DNA of 48,598 nucleotides from Anaerolineae bacterium (GCA_026991225.1 JALXCB010000123.1:1-48598), one strand, 5' to 3'; counted from the first letter of the stretch, positions 26,789 through 36,435 are shown. Numbers and translations are program-made. Notes: generated by a model not told the origin, from the letters alone.

Positions 26789-29700
26789 CTATTCACCGGG
26801 CGTGAGGGGAAAGTCGAACGCGCCCAGGCGCCGGGAGAAGAGACTCTCGCCGCTGGCCGGGATCCCTTCGACGCGATAGTAATAGTTGACTGCAGGATCG
26901 CCGTACGCGCCCGCATCGTCGTAGTAGTTGGGGGGAGGGACGACGGTGGCCAGCGCGGGCGCGGTGGGGGTGAAATAGGGCGTAGTGTCCCGCCAGATGG
27001 TGTAGCTGACGTAGGTAGGGTCGTCGGGCCAGCTCAGGCGCACCACGTCCGGCGCCAGCAGGGAGATGATGACGGGGAGGTAGAGCTGTTGGATGGTGAA
27101 GCTGAGCACGCCCTGGTCGCTGACCTGATAGCCGCCCGAGGCCGAGGGCGTGAGGATGACGGTGGTCTCGCCGTTGGCCTGATCGACCGTGAGGTCATAG
27201 CGCTGGCCCGGCGTCAGGTCCAGCAACAGGTTCAGGGTCTCGGCGGTGGATGGATAAGCGTAGGTCAGGACGCCCGCGGGCGGGGCGCCATCGACCGCTG
27301 CCGAGAAGAGCGCGACCCGGCCCAGGTCGGGATCGGCGATGTGCGCGCCCTCCAGTTGTGTGGTTTGGATGTGGGTCACCGCGGGCATGGACGCGACCGT
27401 GCTGCTGGTGGGGTGCATCACCGTGAGGAAATTGTGGTCCAGGCCCGTGTCCGCGGGCTCCAGTTCGATGCGCCATTCGCCATAGGGCGTGTCCTCGAAG
27501 TCGTTGGTGGGACGAGGTTGGGGTTCGGAGGCGTCCCAGTGCCAGTCGTAGTTGGCGTCGAAGACCCAGAAGGCTTTTTCGCCGCGGCCGCCCACTTTGC
27601 GCAGGTTGACGGTGGCGGGCGCGAGGAAGCGCATGAAGAGCTTGCCGTCGCCGTTGACGATGGCGGCTTCGCTGGCCCCGCTGTACAGGGTCTCCCCCGC
27701 GGAGACCGCGGTTCCCTGGCCGGGGATATCGGGTTCGGTGAAGGTGTGGAAGAGCAGTTTCGTGTTTTCGCCGCTGTAAGCGGGGTCGGTGACGCCCACC
27801 CGGTCGTAGAGGATGAGGTAATCCCCCCTGGCGCTGTCGCCGTTCACCGGCCGCAGATAGACCATCTCCCGCTGAAAGCGGGTGACTTTGGCCGTGTTGC
27901 CGCTGAGGCCGTCCATGGCCTGGTTGTAGGTCGGGTTGTTGTAGGCGTTGGTGGCGTCGCCCAGCGCGTAAGTGTAGGCGTCCGTGTTCTGGTAGTGGAC
28001 CATGTCGGCCACGTCGTATTGGGTGAGGTGCTGGTCGTAGTATTCGATGGTTTCGGGCGCGCGGGTGGCGGGGTACATGGAGCGCTGGCCGCCGTCGTTG
28101 GAGGAGGCGTCGGGTCGGGCGTGGGAGAAGTCCTCGTTGGGGTTGTAAACGATGAGGGTGTTGTGGGCGATGGTGCGCATGTAGTAGTTGCGGTCGTGGT
28201 AGCTGAGGCCGTCGCCGCTATAGACGCCGCTGTCCAGCAGCAGGTCGCTGTATTTGAACAGGGTGATGCTGTTTTGATCGAGATGCTGGTGATAGCTGAA
28301 GTAGTCGCCCGCCTGGAATCCGATGTAGGTGGCTTTCGTGTCCGTGTCCGCGGCGCCGTCGGGCCAGCCGGAGCGGAGGAAGAGGGTGCCTGTGCCCGCG
28401 GCCAGGTGGGCGGTCGAGCTGGGCGGGGTTTGGGGCAGGTCGGGATTGAACCAGAGGAATTCCTGATGGGCCAGGAAGTCGTCGGAGCTGCCGTCCGGTT
28501 CGGTGGCGAGATAGGCAGCGAGCTGGGCCGCGAGGGGATGATCCGGGAAGCGGTCGTTGAGGATGAGGGCCATGATGCGCCCGTAGTTGGCCATGGAACC
28601 GCGGTTGCGTTCGGTGTCGCCCGTGGAGAGGTAAGGGTGATACTGGCGACCCCATTCCTGGGCCACGCCCGGCCAGTGGTGCAACAGGAAATAGCCGATG
28701 CGCTCCCGGAACCAGTCGCTGCCCGCGAAGAGCCGTTCCCCCGCGGCCGTTTCCCATGCGGCCACGGCCTGTACCCGGGCGTAGTTCGCGATCCAGTCGT
28801 AGATCATGCCTTCGGGCCAGCCTCCGCCCGCGGCGATGCGGTCCAGCAGGTCCAGCCCCGTGTGCTCATAGCGATACACGTCCAGCCATTCTTTGGCCCG
28901 GGCGTTGTCGCCATAGGTGGCCAGGCCCATGACCGCATAGCTGTACCCATGCCGGGGCCAATAGTTGCCCCAGCCGGGGGTGTCCCCATAGCTGGGGTTG
29001 TCGCCCCGATGGTTGAAGTAGGCGATGAAGTCATCCTTCTGGGCCTGAGTCATCTGGGCGTAGCACCAGTCGAAGACCAGGGCCACGTCGCCCGGACAGG
29101 ACGCGCAATCCTCGTCCGCGTCCACTTTGTCCTGGGCCAGGGCCAGGGCGTCGGTGCAATAGCTGGCGTCGTTCAGGATCTGGGAGACCAGGGCTTTGTG
29201 CAGCATGGCGTCGGGGTCGTTATCGGCTTCATTTTTGAGTTGAACCCAGCGGGGATTGTCCGCGGTGGCCCGGGCTTGCAGGGTCGCCAGTTTGTTTGGG
29301 GTGAGGAAGACGCGAGGGTGACCGTTGGGGATGGTGAGCAGTCGCACGTGCACCGTGTCGGTGGCGCTTTCCCCCAGCTCATTGGTGACGGTGAGCTGGA
29401 AATCCCATTCGCCCGGCGTGTCGGGCGTGAAGCTAATGACGGCCTGGGAGCCGATGACGCCGCTTTGGGTCGAGTCGAACGCGGGGGTGAGGATGCGCCA
29501 CTCGTAGCTGAGGGTGGCATCGTTGCCGCCGGGCCGGTCGTGACTGCCCGAGCCATCCAGGGTGATGGCGCTCCCATCCCATTGCAGGTTCTCCTGATCG
29601 GGACCGGCGTCCGCGTAGGGTACGTCGGGGTTATAGACCACGGTGAGTTTGGGCCGCAGGGAGGGGTCGCCCGCGTATTGGCTGGACCAGAAGTGCCGCC

Positions 29701-30400
29701 AGTCGGTGTTTGCTTCCTCCCAACCGGTGGCGTCGCGCAACACCACGCCGAAGTTGGGTTGTTCGCCCCGCACCCAGGCCCGCACCAGCTCGGTCACGTC
29801 CCATTCATACCAGCCGGGATCGGTGACGTCGGCATAGCTGGTTTCGGTGGATGCGTAATCCGAGCCCGCTTCCATGCCGCGGGCGTTCCAGGGCACGTCG
29901 GTTCCCTCGCCCGGATAGTAATCGAAGGCGTAGTCGCCCGTCACGCCATGCTTGCCCGCGGCGTCGATGGGCGAATCCACCTGATTGCCCTCGTCCCAAT
30001 CCCGCAGCACCTGATAGAGCTTGATGCGCCGCACGGGAGGCGCGTTGCAGTTCCCGGTGTAGCAGGCGTCGGTGGTGTTGTAAAGCGCCAAGGTGGCGGA
30101 GATGATCTCGCTGTTGGCGGGGATGCTGCTGAGATCGAAGCGCAGCAGCGGGTTGTCGCCGCCGTCCCGCTCCAGGGAGAGGAGCTCGTTTTGGCCGTAG
30201 TTTTCGCTGTATTGGGGCGGGTTGTCCCAATCGTTGCTGCTGACCCAGGCGTCCTCCACGCCCGCGTAGCCGTCCAGGCCTTGCTGGAAGATGGCGGTCT
30301 GCTGGGCAGTGGGGCGGGCGCTGCCTTGGGCGCTTCCGAAGACGAGGAAGGTGGCGAGCGCGATAAGTGCGCTCGCGAGGGCGAGCATCGGGCGGGACAT
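26789..30400 (-). CDS. Secreted DNRLRE-PKD-heparinase II/III-like polysaccharide lyase
   Basis: A 1203-aa exported protein. Order: signal peptide (1-~28); DNRLRE-type beta-sandwich (~35-255: LLRFDLSSIPANSEIISATL, YEWDVTELVRAWVRGEQPNF); PKD domain (~262-352: DAGPDQENLQWDGSAITLDG); an alpha-toroid plus beta-sandwich of heparinase II/III or alginate lyase type (~358-1085), with the characteristic YFSYHQHLDQNSITLFKYSD block; and an FN3-like C-terminal domain (~1090-1203) shared with the neighbour. It probably degrades an acidic polysaccharide outside the cell. AGGAGG precedes the ATG. Substrate is not predictable. Confidence 0.87.
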   Translation of the reverse strand: MSRPMLALASALIALATFLVFGSAQGSARPTAQQTAIFQQGLDGYAGVEDAWVSSNDWDNPPQYSENYGQNELLSLERDGGDNPLLRFDLSSIPANSEIISATLALYNTTDACYTGNCNAPPVRRIKLYQVLRDWDEGNQVDSPIDAAGKHGVTGDYAFDYYPGEGTDVPWNARGMEAGSDYASTETSYADVTDPGWYEWDVTELVRAWVRGEQPNFGVVLRDATGWEEANTDWRHFWSSQYAGDPSLRPKLTVVYNPDVPYADAGPDQENLQWDGSAITLDGSGSHDRPGGNDATLSYEWRILTPAFDSTQSGVIGSQAVISFTPDTPGEWDFQLTVTNELGESATDTVHVRLLTIPNGHPRVFLTPNKLATLQARATADNPRWVQLKNEADNDPDAMLHKALVSQILNDASYCTDALALAQDKVDADEDCASCPGDVALVFDWCYAQMTQAQKDDFIAYFNHRGDNPSYGDTPGWGNYWPRHGYSYAVMGLATYGDNARAKEWLDVYRYEHTGLDLLDRIAAGGGWPEGMIYDWIANYARVQAVAAWETAAGERLFAGSDWFRERIGYFLLHHWPGVAQEWGRQYHPYLSTGDTERNRGSMANYGRIMALILNDRFPDHPLAAQLAAYLATEPDGSSDDFLAHQEFLWFNPDLPQTPPSSTAHLAAGTGTLFLRSGWPDGAADTDTKATYIGFQAGDYFSYHQHLDQNSITLFKYSDLLLDSGVYSGDGLSYHDRNYYMRTIAHNTLIVYNPNEDFSHARPDASSNDGGQRSMYPATRAPETIEYYDQHLTQYDVADMVHYQNTDAYTYALGDATNAYNNPTYNQAMDGLSGNTAKVTRFQREMVYLRPVNGDSARGDYLILYDRVGVTDPAYSGENTKLLFHTFTEPDIPGQGTAVSAGETLYSGASEAAIVNGDGKLFMRFLAPATVNLRKVGGRGEKAFWVFDANYDWHWDASEPQPRPTNDFEDTPYGEWRIELEPADTGLDHNFLTVMHPTSSTVASMPAVTHIQTTQLEGAHIADPDLGRVALFSAAVDGAPPAGVLTYAYPSTAETLNLLLDLTPGQRYDLTVDQANGETTVILTPSASGGYQVSDQGVLSFTIQQLYLPVIISLLAPDVVRLSWPDDPTYVSYTIWRDTTPYFTPTAPALATVVPPPNYYDDAGAYGDPAVNYYYRVEGIPASGESLFSRRLGAFDFPLTPGE

Positions 30401-30589
30401 GGCGGCCTCCTTGGGGAATGAGCGGCGTCAATGTCCTCAGTTTACCCGAACCCAAGGCATTTTGCCTGACGGCAGGCTGACGATTCTCAGGTTCTTGCCG
30501 GACGGCAGCGTGGGAAAAACCAATCGTTGTCGTAATTATTTCGACAATGTCACATTTCCCAGCCGCGCCCCGCCCAAAGCCCCCTTTCT

Positions 30590-30952
30590 TCAAGTCATAG
30601 CCGTGACGAAAGCGATAGCCAGATCGTCGGTATGGGAGAGGCTGATGGCCCATTGGGTAAGGCCGAGGGATTGGGCCAGCGCCTCCGCCCGGCCATAGAG
30701 GCGCAGCGCGGGCGCGTGACGTTCGTCGGCCAGGATTTCGATCTCCTTCCAGCCGATTTCACCGATGCCCGTGCCCAGGGCTTTGGCCACGGCCTCCTTC
30801 GCGGCCCAGCGCGCGGCCAGGGAGGCGGGGCGATGGCCGTAGGCCGCGATCTCGGCCGGGGTAAAAATGCGTTCCAAAAACGCATTCCCATGCCGCTGCA
30901 AAGCCCGTTGAAAACGGGCTATCTCGATGATATCCACGCCCGCCCGCAGCAT
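30590..30952 (-). CDS. acpS: Holo-[acyl-carrier-protein] synthase
   Basis: Transfers 4'-phosphopantetheine from CoA to acyl carrier protein. The short 120-aa product has the full set of motifs: GVDIIEIARFQRAL (metal-binding Asp), FLERIFTPAEIAAY, AARWAAKEAVAKALGTGIG and ISLSHTDDLAIAFV. The ATG overlaps the stop of the upstream M16 gene (TAATG), so the two are translated together. Confidence 0.95.
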   Translation of the reverse strand: MLRAGVDIIEIARFQRALQRHGNAFLERIFTPAEIAAYGHRPASLAARWAAKEAVAKALGTGIGEIGWKEIEILADERHAPALRLYGRAEALAQSLGLTQWAISLSHTDDLAIAFVTAMT

Positions 30953-32223
30953 TATTCTTCCTCGTCAGGCGGCCCGGCCACGGCCAGGGCGTAGCGGTCG
31001 GGGTGAAGATAAGTGCGGGCCACGCGCAGCACGTCCTCTTTCGTCACGCCTCGAATGCGGGATTCATACCCCAGCAGATAATCCATGCCCAGACCATGCC
31101 AGGCCATGCTCAGCAGATATCCGGCGATGCCGCTGTTGGTTTCCAGCCGCAGGGGCAACGAGCCGGTGAGATAGCTCTGCACGTCAGCCAGTTCCTCGTC
31201 GTCCACCGGCTCGCGGACGATACGCGCCACTTCGGCCAGCATGGCGTCCACGGCTTTCTCCACGTTGGCGGGATTCACGCCCGCGGCGATGCGCCAAGTT
31301 CCGGGCCCGCGGTTGGCGTTGAACGCGCTGTACGCGTAGTAGGCCAGGCCCATCTCCTCGCGGATGCGATTACCCAGGCGTCCGCCCAGCCCGAACCGAC
31401 CCAGGATCGCGTTGCACACCAGCACGGCGTCGTAATCGGGGTCGTTGCGGGCGATGCCGGGCCAGCCCAACACGATATCGCTCTGGCTTTTTCCCTGCAC
31501 CCGCACGCGCTTCGTCACCGTTTGGCGCAAGATGGGGCGGGGCGGAATGCTCGTATCGGGATGGGCGTGGGGATGACGCCAGCCGCCCAGGGCCCGCTCC
31601 AGCCGGGCGATGGTTTCCTCCGCCCGGACCGCGCCCACGACGACGACCACGCCGCCCGCAGGCGAGACCTTCTCCCGATAGAAACGAACCAGGTCCGTTC
31701 GCTGCACGCGGCGCACGCCCGCCATCTCCGCCTCGATATCCATGCGGTAGGGATGGTCAGGCGGGTAGATTTGCTGGTTGAAAGCGATGGACGCCATGGC
31801 CCGGGTGCTGTGTCGGCGTTCTTCCAGGCGGGTGAGCAGGCGGGATCGGGTCTTTTCCAGCTCATCCTCGGGAAACGCGGGCGCTATCAGGCTCTCGGCC
31901 ATCAGTTCCAGGGCCAGGTCGAAGTCCTCGGCCAGGGAATGGGCGTTGAAACCGAGGGAATGTCGTCCCGCGTCGAATCCGAAGAACGCACCCACGGACT
32001 CGGCGGCCTCGTTCAATGCGTCATAATCCCGCGTCTCCGTGCCCCGCCGCAGCATGATGGCGAGGAAATTCGCCAGCCCTTTCTCCTCCGGGCCTTCATT
32101 GATGGAACCGCCGAACGCGTAGCCATCGACCAGCACAGTCTGGCTTTCGAAATTCTCGTAGACCCAGACGCGCAGGCCGTTGCTCAATTCGCCGGTGACG
32201 ATGGTTTGGGAGGAGGGGAGCAT
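30952..32223 (-). CDS. M16 peptidase family, catalytically dead subunit
   Basis: Two-repeat pitrilysin/processing-peptidase fold of 423 aa. Where active members have HxxEH, this one reads GLANFLAIMLRRGT (Asn52, Ala55, Ile56), so zinc cannot be bound. The C-terminal substrate-positioning motif is present (RLGNRIREEMGLAYYAYSAF). This matches the non-catalytic half of bacterial M16 heterodimers. The active half is the next gene upstream. 1 bp overlap with acpS. Confidence 0.9.
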   Translation of the reverse strand: MLPSSQTIVTGELSNGLRVWVYENFESQTVLVDGYAFGGSINEGPEEKGLANFLAIMLRRGTETRDYDALNEAAESVGAFFGFDAGRHSLGFNAHSLAEDFDLALELMAESLIAPAFPEDELEKTRSRLLTRLEERRHSTRAMASIAFNQQIYPPDHPYRMDIEAEMAGVRRVQRTDLVRFYREKVSPAGGVVVVVGAVRAEETIARLERALGGWRHPHAHPDTSIPPRPILRQTVTKRVRVQGKSQSDIVLGWPGIARNDPDYDAVLVCNAILGRFGLGGRLGNRIREEMGLAYYAYSAFNANRGPGTWRIAAGVNPANVEKAVDAMLAEVARIVREPVDDEELADVQSYLTGSLPLRLETNSGIAGYLLSMAWHGLGMDYLLGYESRIRGVTKEDVLRVARTYLHPDRYALAVAGPPDEEE

Positions 32224-32431
32224 AGGAAAGTAATCAGTGTTCAGTGTGCAGTAATCAGTGCGGCGGCGCGCCGATACGGACGGAAATGGGAACGCTGATA
32301 ACGCGGATGCTTCGCAACGCAGATTTCCGCAGATAATTTTCAGTCTTTAATCTTTAGTCTTCAGCCTTTAGCCTTCGTGCCTTCGCCTCTCTTCGCGCCT
32401 TCGTGGCTCTATTTTCAAAGCGGCTTGGACT
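32224..32431 (+). repeat. Composite repeat cluster between the two M16 genes (copy 8)
   Basis: The whole 208-bp gap is repeat: family B heptamers (TAATCAG TGTTCAG TGTGCAG TAATCAG), an M1 module (GCCGATACGGACGGAAATGG), the GATAACGCGGATGCTTCGCA block also present at 12165-12240, family C heptamers (TTTAATC TTTAGTC TTCAGCC TTTAGCC), CCTTCG octamers, and an M5 end (CTATTTTCAAAGCGG at 32407-32421). Several families are strung together here. Confidence 0.8.
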
Positions 32432-33700
32432 TCAGCTCGCGACATACCAGCCAATGACGCGGTTTTCGGGTTGGAAGAGGCGGCGGGCGACGCGCTGGAT
32501 GGCTTCGGGCGTGACCGCGGCCAGGCGATCCTGGTAGCTCGCCAACCAGTCGAGATCCGCCACCATCTCGGCGAAGCCCAGCCACATGGCCTGATTGGAG
32601 ATGCTCTCGCTGCCATAGGCGAACATGGCCCTGGTTCCCTTGATGGCCCGCGCCAGCTCATCCTCCCGCACGGGCTCCTCCTGCAGACGGACCAGCTCCT
32701 CCAAAATGCGCTGTTCCACTTCCGCCCGATCCTGCTCGGGCCGGACGGTGGCGGAGAGCGCAAACAGATAGGGATCGAGGGTGGCGGCCACGGAGGCGTT
32801 GACCGATAGGGCCAGGCCCGTGTTCACCAGGGCGCGGTGCAGTCGAGCGGCGCGGCCCAATCCGCTTCCACCGAAGGGAGGGAGGCCGCGGGCGCCATCC
32901 AGCACGGCCGTAAGCACAGCCAGGGGGAAGAAGTCAGGATCGTGGGCGGACAGGGACTGGAAAGCGATGAGGAGATAGTTGGCGCCGCCAGGCCCGTGCA
33001 GCGTCACCCGGCGCTCCGCCCGCGGTTGGGGTTCGACCGCCCGCACCGGGGGCGGCTCCGGGCCCGGGGGGATGGAGCCAAACGCCTCCTCGATCCGGGC
33101 CGCCATCGCCTCCGCCCGAAAATCGCCCACGGCCACGGCCACGGCGTTGTTGGGCGTGTAGTACGCGCGGTAGTGGGCGTAGAGGTCGTCGCGGGTGATG
33201 CGGCGCAGGTCATCTTTCCACCCGATGACCATGTGCCCGTAGGGATGGCAGAGGAAGGACGCGGCCTGGACCTGTTCTCGCAGCATGTATCCGGGCCGGT
33301 TTTCGTTGCCCTCCCGCTCGGAGATGATGACCGTGCGCTCGCTCTCGACTTCATCCGGGTCGAAGAGCGCATTCTGCATCCGGTCCGCTTCGATGGCCAG
33401 AGCCAGACCAATGCGATCCGCGGGCAGGGTGGCGTAAAAAGTCGTCCAATCCACCCAGGTCATGCCGTTGAACTGCCCGCCCTCCCGCTGGATCATGCGG
33501 TCGAAGTCGCCTTGGGGATGGGTTTTCGTGCCCTTGAAGAGCATGTGCTCCACCCAATGGGAGAGGCCGGTGAGGCCGGGCGTTTCGTTGCGGCTGCCCA
33601 CCCGATACCACAGCCAGAAGCTGGCCACGGGCGCGGCGCGCCGCTCCGCCAGGATGACGGTCAGGCCGTTGGGCAGGGTTTTTGTCACGACCTGGTTCAT
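32432..33700 (-). CDS. M16 family zinc peptidase, active subunit
   Basis: Pitrilysin-type protease of 422 aa. The inverted zinc motif HWVEH (His48, Glu51, His52) in GLSHWVEHMLFKGTKTHPQG is followed by the third ligand Glu at about residue 128 in ERTVIISERE. The N-terminal NGLTVILAERRAAPVASFWL and the flanking REGGQFNGMTWVDWTTF are typical. No signal peptide, so it is presumably cytoplasmic. It probably pairs with the inactive homologue downstream, as in other bacterial M16B two-gene systems. The ribosome binding site is weak. Confidence 0.92.
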   Translation of the reverse strand: MNQVVTKTLPNGLTVILAERRAAPVASFWLWYRVGSRNETPGLTGLSHWVEHMLFKGTKTHPQGDFDRMIQREGGQFNGMTWVDWTTFYATLPADRIGLALAIEADRMQNALFDPDEVESERTVIISEREGNENRPGYMLREQVQAASFLCHPYGHMVIGWKDDLRRITRDDLYAHYRAYYTPNNAVAVAVGDFRAEAMAARIEEAFGSIPPGPEPPPVRAVEPQPRAERRVTLHGPGGANYLLIAFQSLSAHDPDFFPLAVLTAVLDGARGLPPFGGSGLGRAARLHRALVNTGLALSVNASVAATLDPYLFALSATVRPEQDRAEVEQRILEELVRLQEEPVREDELARAIKGTRAMFAYGSESISNQAMWLGFAEMVADLDWLASYQDRLAAVTPEAIQRVARRLFQPENRVIGWYVAS

Positions 33701-33709
33701 CGTCAGCCG

Positions 33710-35023
33710 CTACCAGCCGTTTCGCTTCGTGCCGCGGCCCACGCCGAAATAGCGGAAGCCGTACTCGCGCATCTTCTCCGGGCTCCAGATATTGCGCCCG
33801 TCCAGCAAAACGTCTCCCCGCATCAGGTCGCGGATGCGGTGCATATCCAACTGGCGAAACTCATTCCATTCGGTGACCAGAATCAACGCGTCCGCATCCC
33901 GAGCCACATCATAAACGTCATCCACCAGTTTCAACTCGGGCACTTTCTCGCAATCCTCCGGCCGGGCCACCGGGTCATACGCCTGCACTTCCCCGCCCTC
34001 GCGAATAATCTGGCGGGCGATATCCAGGGAAGGGGCCTCGCGCAGGTCATCGGTGTTGGGCTTGAAGGCCAATCCCAACATGCCGACGCGACGGTCGCCC
34101 AATCCATTCAGCGCGTTGCGCAGCTTGACCACGGCCTGTCGCCGCATGTGCTGGTTGATATCCAGCACCGCCCGCAGAAGCTGGGGATGCGCGCCGTGGA
34201 TCAGGGCCATGTGCTCCAGCGCCCGCACGTCCTTGGGGAAACAAGAGCCGCCAAAGCCCAAACCCGCGTTGAGGAAATGCGGCCCGATGCGCTTGTCGTA
34301 GCCCATGCCCTTGGCGACCATGTTCACGTCCGCGCCCAGCTCCTCGCAGATGGTGGCGATCTCGTTGATGAAGCTGATGCGGGTGGCCAGGAAGGCGTTG
34401 GACGCGTACTTGATCATCTCAGCGGTGCGCAGATCGGTGATGAGCACGGGCGCGTTCAGCGGACGATGCAGCTCCGCCACTTTCTGGGCCGCTTCCGGAT
34501 GCTGGGAGCCCAGCACCACCCGGTCGGGATTCATGAAATCGGAGATGGCCGATCCTTCGCGCAGGAATTCGGGGTTGGAGACCACCCAGAAATCCACCGA
34601 TTTCTTTTGCTTTTTGCGGATAATATCGGCCACCCAATCGCCCGTGCCCACGGGCACGGTGGATTTGTTGATGATGATCAGGGGGTGATCCATGTGTTCG
34701 GCAATGCTTTCCGCGGCCATGCGCACATAGCGCAAGTCCGCCTCGCCATCCACGCCCGACGGCGTGCCCACGGCCACAAACACGAACTCCGCATCTTTCA
34801 GGGCCTCGGCGTAACTGGTGGTGAAGTCCAGGCGGCCCTTCTCCACATTGCGGAGGATCATCTCGGACAGGCCGGGCTCGTAAATGGGCACCTGGCCCCG
34901 CCTCAGTTTTTCGATTTTCTCCTCGATGATATCCAAAAGCGTGACTTTGTTGCCCAGATCGGCGAAGCTGGCGCCAGTGACCAGGCCTACATAACCTGCC
35001 CCCAGAACAGTGATATGTTTCAT
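33710..35023 (-). CDS. UDP-glucose 6-dehydrogenase
   Basis: Oxidises UDP-glucose (or a related UDP-hexose) to the uronic acid with two NAD. Rossmann motif [20 protein letters not shown], then [44 protein letters not shown], and the catalytic Cys261 in [10 protein letters not shown]. The C-terminal UDP-binding domain includes [17 protein letters not shown]. 437 aa is normal. It supplies uronic acid for surface glycans and sits beside a flippase-like gene. GAGGT precedes the start. Confidence 0.93.
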   Translation of the reverse strand: MKHITVLGAGYVGLVTGASFADLGNKVTLLDIIEEKIEKLRRGQVPIYEPGLSEMILRNVEKGRLDFTTSYAEALKDAEFVFVAVGTPSGVDGEADLRYVRMAAESIAEHMDHPLIIINKSTVPVGTGDWVADIIRKKQKKSVDFWVVSNPEFLREGSAISDFMNPDRVVLGSQHPEAAQKVAELHRPLNAPVLITDLRTAEMIKYASNAFLATRISFINEIATICEELGADVNMVAKGMGYDKRIGPHFLNAGLGFGGSCFPKDVRALEHMALIHGAHPQLLRAVLDINQHMRRQAVVKLRNALNGLGDRRVGMLGLAFKPNTDDLREAPSLDIARQIIREGGEVQAYDPVARPEDCEKVPELKLVDDVYDVARDADALILVTEWNEFRQLDMHRIRDLMRGDVLLDGRNIWSPEKMREYGFRYFGVGRGTKRNGW

Positions 35024-35095
35024 GGCGTTTTACCTCATGGATGATTGTTTGATAGGGTTAGCAATTTCATTGACATTGACAGACAGCCGCCCGCT

Positions 35096-36151
35096 TCATC
35101 CAGCAACCTCTGCGGTCTCGGCCTCCTGCGCGGCTTTCTCGAAATCCGACCAGTGCAGCCGGGCCCGGAAGAAGTAGTAGACACCCAGGCCCGTGATGGG
35201 AAGCCACAGCGCCGCGTGCAGCACCAGGGTATAGGCCGTAGCGATGGCCGGGTCCACGCCGCCCACATCGACCAGGACCTTGATGCCGGGCGCATCGAAC
35301 GTGCCGATATAGCCGGGCGCAGAAGGCAGCGTCGTAAACAGATTGACGATGCCATTCATCAGCATCAGGGTGATGAACGAGACGCTGAAGGGAAACGCGT
35401 GCATCACGAACCAGTATTTCAGAGTCTCCGCCAGCCAGACCAGCACCGAGGTGACGAAGATCATCAGCACGTCGAAAGGGCTCTGCAAGGAGGCCAGGCC
35501 AAAAAGAAACCGGTCGACCATGTGATCGACCTTGAGACGAATCGACGCTGGCAAAAAACGCTCAGCCACGGGCGAGTACAATTTCATCACCCAGTGGGAT
35601 CGGGCGGCCAGGGCGATGAAGAAAATCAGGGCCACGCCGAAAATGACGCTGAGCGCGATGACGAAGGTGCGGTATTGGGCGGGAATGTTCGGGACAAAGG
35701 GAAGGGCCAGGAAAACGAAAAGCAGCATCACCAGCCCGTCGAAGATGCGCTCCACCAGCACCGTGGCCAGACTGCCGCTGATAGGAATGTCTTCATTCTT
35801 CTTGAGCACGTAAGAGCGGATGACCTCGCCCGCTCGGGCGGGGTAAATGTTGTTGCCGGCATAGCCGATGCAAACCACTGGGAACAGTCGTTTGACCGGG
35901 ACGGGTTTGAACTGGCGCAGCATGTAATGCCAGCGCCAGGTGCGCAGCCACACGCCCACGAAATAAACCAGCACGCCCGGGATGATCCACCCGTAATTGG
36001 CCTGCTTCATCAGGTTCCACACCAACGCCAGGTTGAGCCCGCGCAGGGCGGCATACAGGAACAAGGCGCTGATGCCGATCCCGATCCAGATCAATAGCCG
36101 CTTGACGAAATTACGGCGTAAAAAGTCGCTAATGGATGAACGTTTTGACAA
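35096..36151 (-). CDS. Lysylphosphatidylglycerol synthase-type transmembrane (UPF0104) protein
   Basis: Polytopic membrane protein of about eight helices, 351 aa. It has the family motif CIGYAGNNIYPARAGEVIRSYVL (RAGE) and the second-half motif LFTTLPSAPGYIGTFDAPG. Members without the soluble synthase domain are thought to translocate or help transfer lipid-linked sugars. The neighbouring ugd gene supports a glycan role. The start codon is TTG at 36151, since no ATG lies near, with an extended -10 promoter 35 bp upstream. Confidence 0.85.
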   Translation of the reverse strand: MSKRSSISDFLRRNFVKRLLIWIGIGISALFLYAALRGLNLALVWNLMKQANYGWIIPGVLVYFVGVWLRTWRWHYMLRQFKPVPVKRLFPVVCIGYAGNNIYPARAGEVIRSYVLKKNEDIPISGSLATVLVERIFDGLVMLLFVFLALPFVPNIPAQYRTFVIALSVIFGVALIFFIALAARSHWVMKLYSPVAERFLPASIRLKVDHMVDRFLFGLASLQSPFDVLMIFVTSVLVWLAETLKYWFVMHAFPFSVSFITLMLMNGIVNLFTTLPSAPGYIGTFDAPGIKVLVDVGGVDPAIATAYTLVLHAALWLPITGLGVYYFFRARLHWSDFEKAAQEAETAEVAG

Positions 36152-36185
36152 AGGCGCGCACCAGAGTGGAAATCAACGGCTGGTA

Positions 36186-36194
36186 ATTGTAGCA
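36186..36194 (-). promoter_or_regulatory. Extended -10 promoter for the UPF0104 gene
   Basis: Minus strand TGCTACAAT, one base different from the elements upstream of the Uma2-like and dinG genes. It would give a leader of about 28 nt before the TTG start. Confidence 0.45.
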
Positions 36195-36239
36195 CAAGAA
36201 TCGAAACAGGAGCTATTTCTAAACCCGAGTAACTACCAA

Positions 36240-36335
36240 GGTGTCGCCGCCACTTTTTGCCACGAAGACGCGATGAAAAGCGAAGGCGCGAAGCATTTTT
36301 CTTTATATCTCCTTCGTGTCGCCGTATCTTCGTGG
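36240..36335. repeat. Inverted repeat, CTTCGTG family D
   Basis: CCACGAAGACGCGA at 36260-36273 faces TCGCCGTATCTTCGTGG at 36319-36335, with CGAAGGCGCGAAGC inside. It occupies the first part of the 402-bp gap between the UPF0104 gene and the GT39-PA14-NHL gene. Related CCTTCG octamers occur at 12108 and 32375. Confidence 0.65.
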
Positions 36336-36396
36336 TTTTTGCTCGCTAAGAAGGGGGGCGTGTATAGTTGCAAGCTTCGTTGCTCCAGCCTCTCAA

Positions 36397-36414
36397 TAGG
36401 GGGAAATTCCCCTA
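36397..36414. promoter_or_regulatory. 18-bp dyad, candidate activator/operator site
   Basis: TAGGGG-GAAATT-CCCCTA, 6-bp perfect arms, extended by CAAT...ATTG outside. It lies 21 bp upstream of the -35 box at 36436, the usual place for an activator of that promoter. The binding protein is unknown. Confidence 0.45.
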
Positions 36415-36435
36415 CTCATTGATGTCATTTTCCTA

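Noticed and set aside
27089-30421. A 1110-codon open frame on the plus strand opposite the heparinase-like gene
   Set aside because: Its translation is low-complexity (Gly, Val, Arg, His) with no domain, and it is antisense to a clearly homologous protein. High GC at third codon positions creates such long shadows.
30420-30560. TTGTCG/CGACAA dyad and a TAAACT box upstream of the heparinase-like gene as a defined promoter-operator
   Set aside because: No acceptable -35 hexamer at 16-18 bp, and the TTGCCTGACGGCA stems nearby look like another repeat, so a promoter call is not supported.
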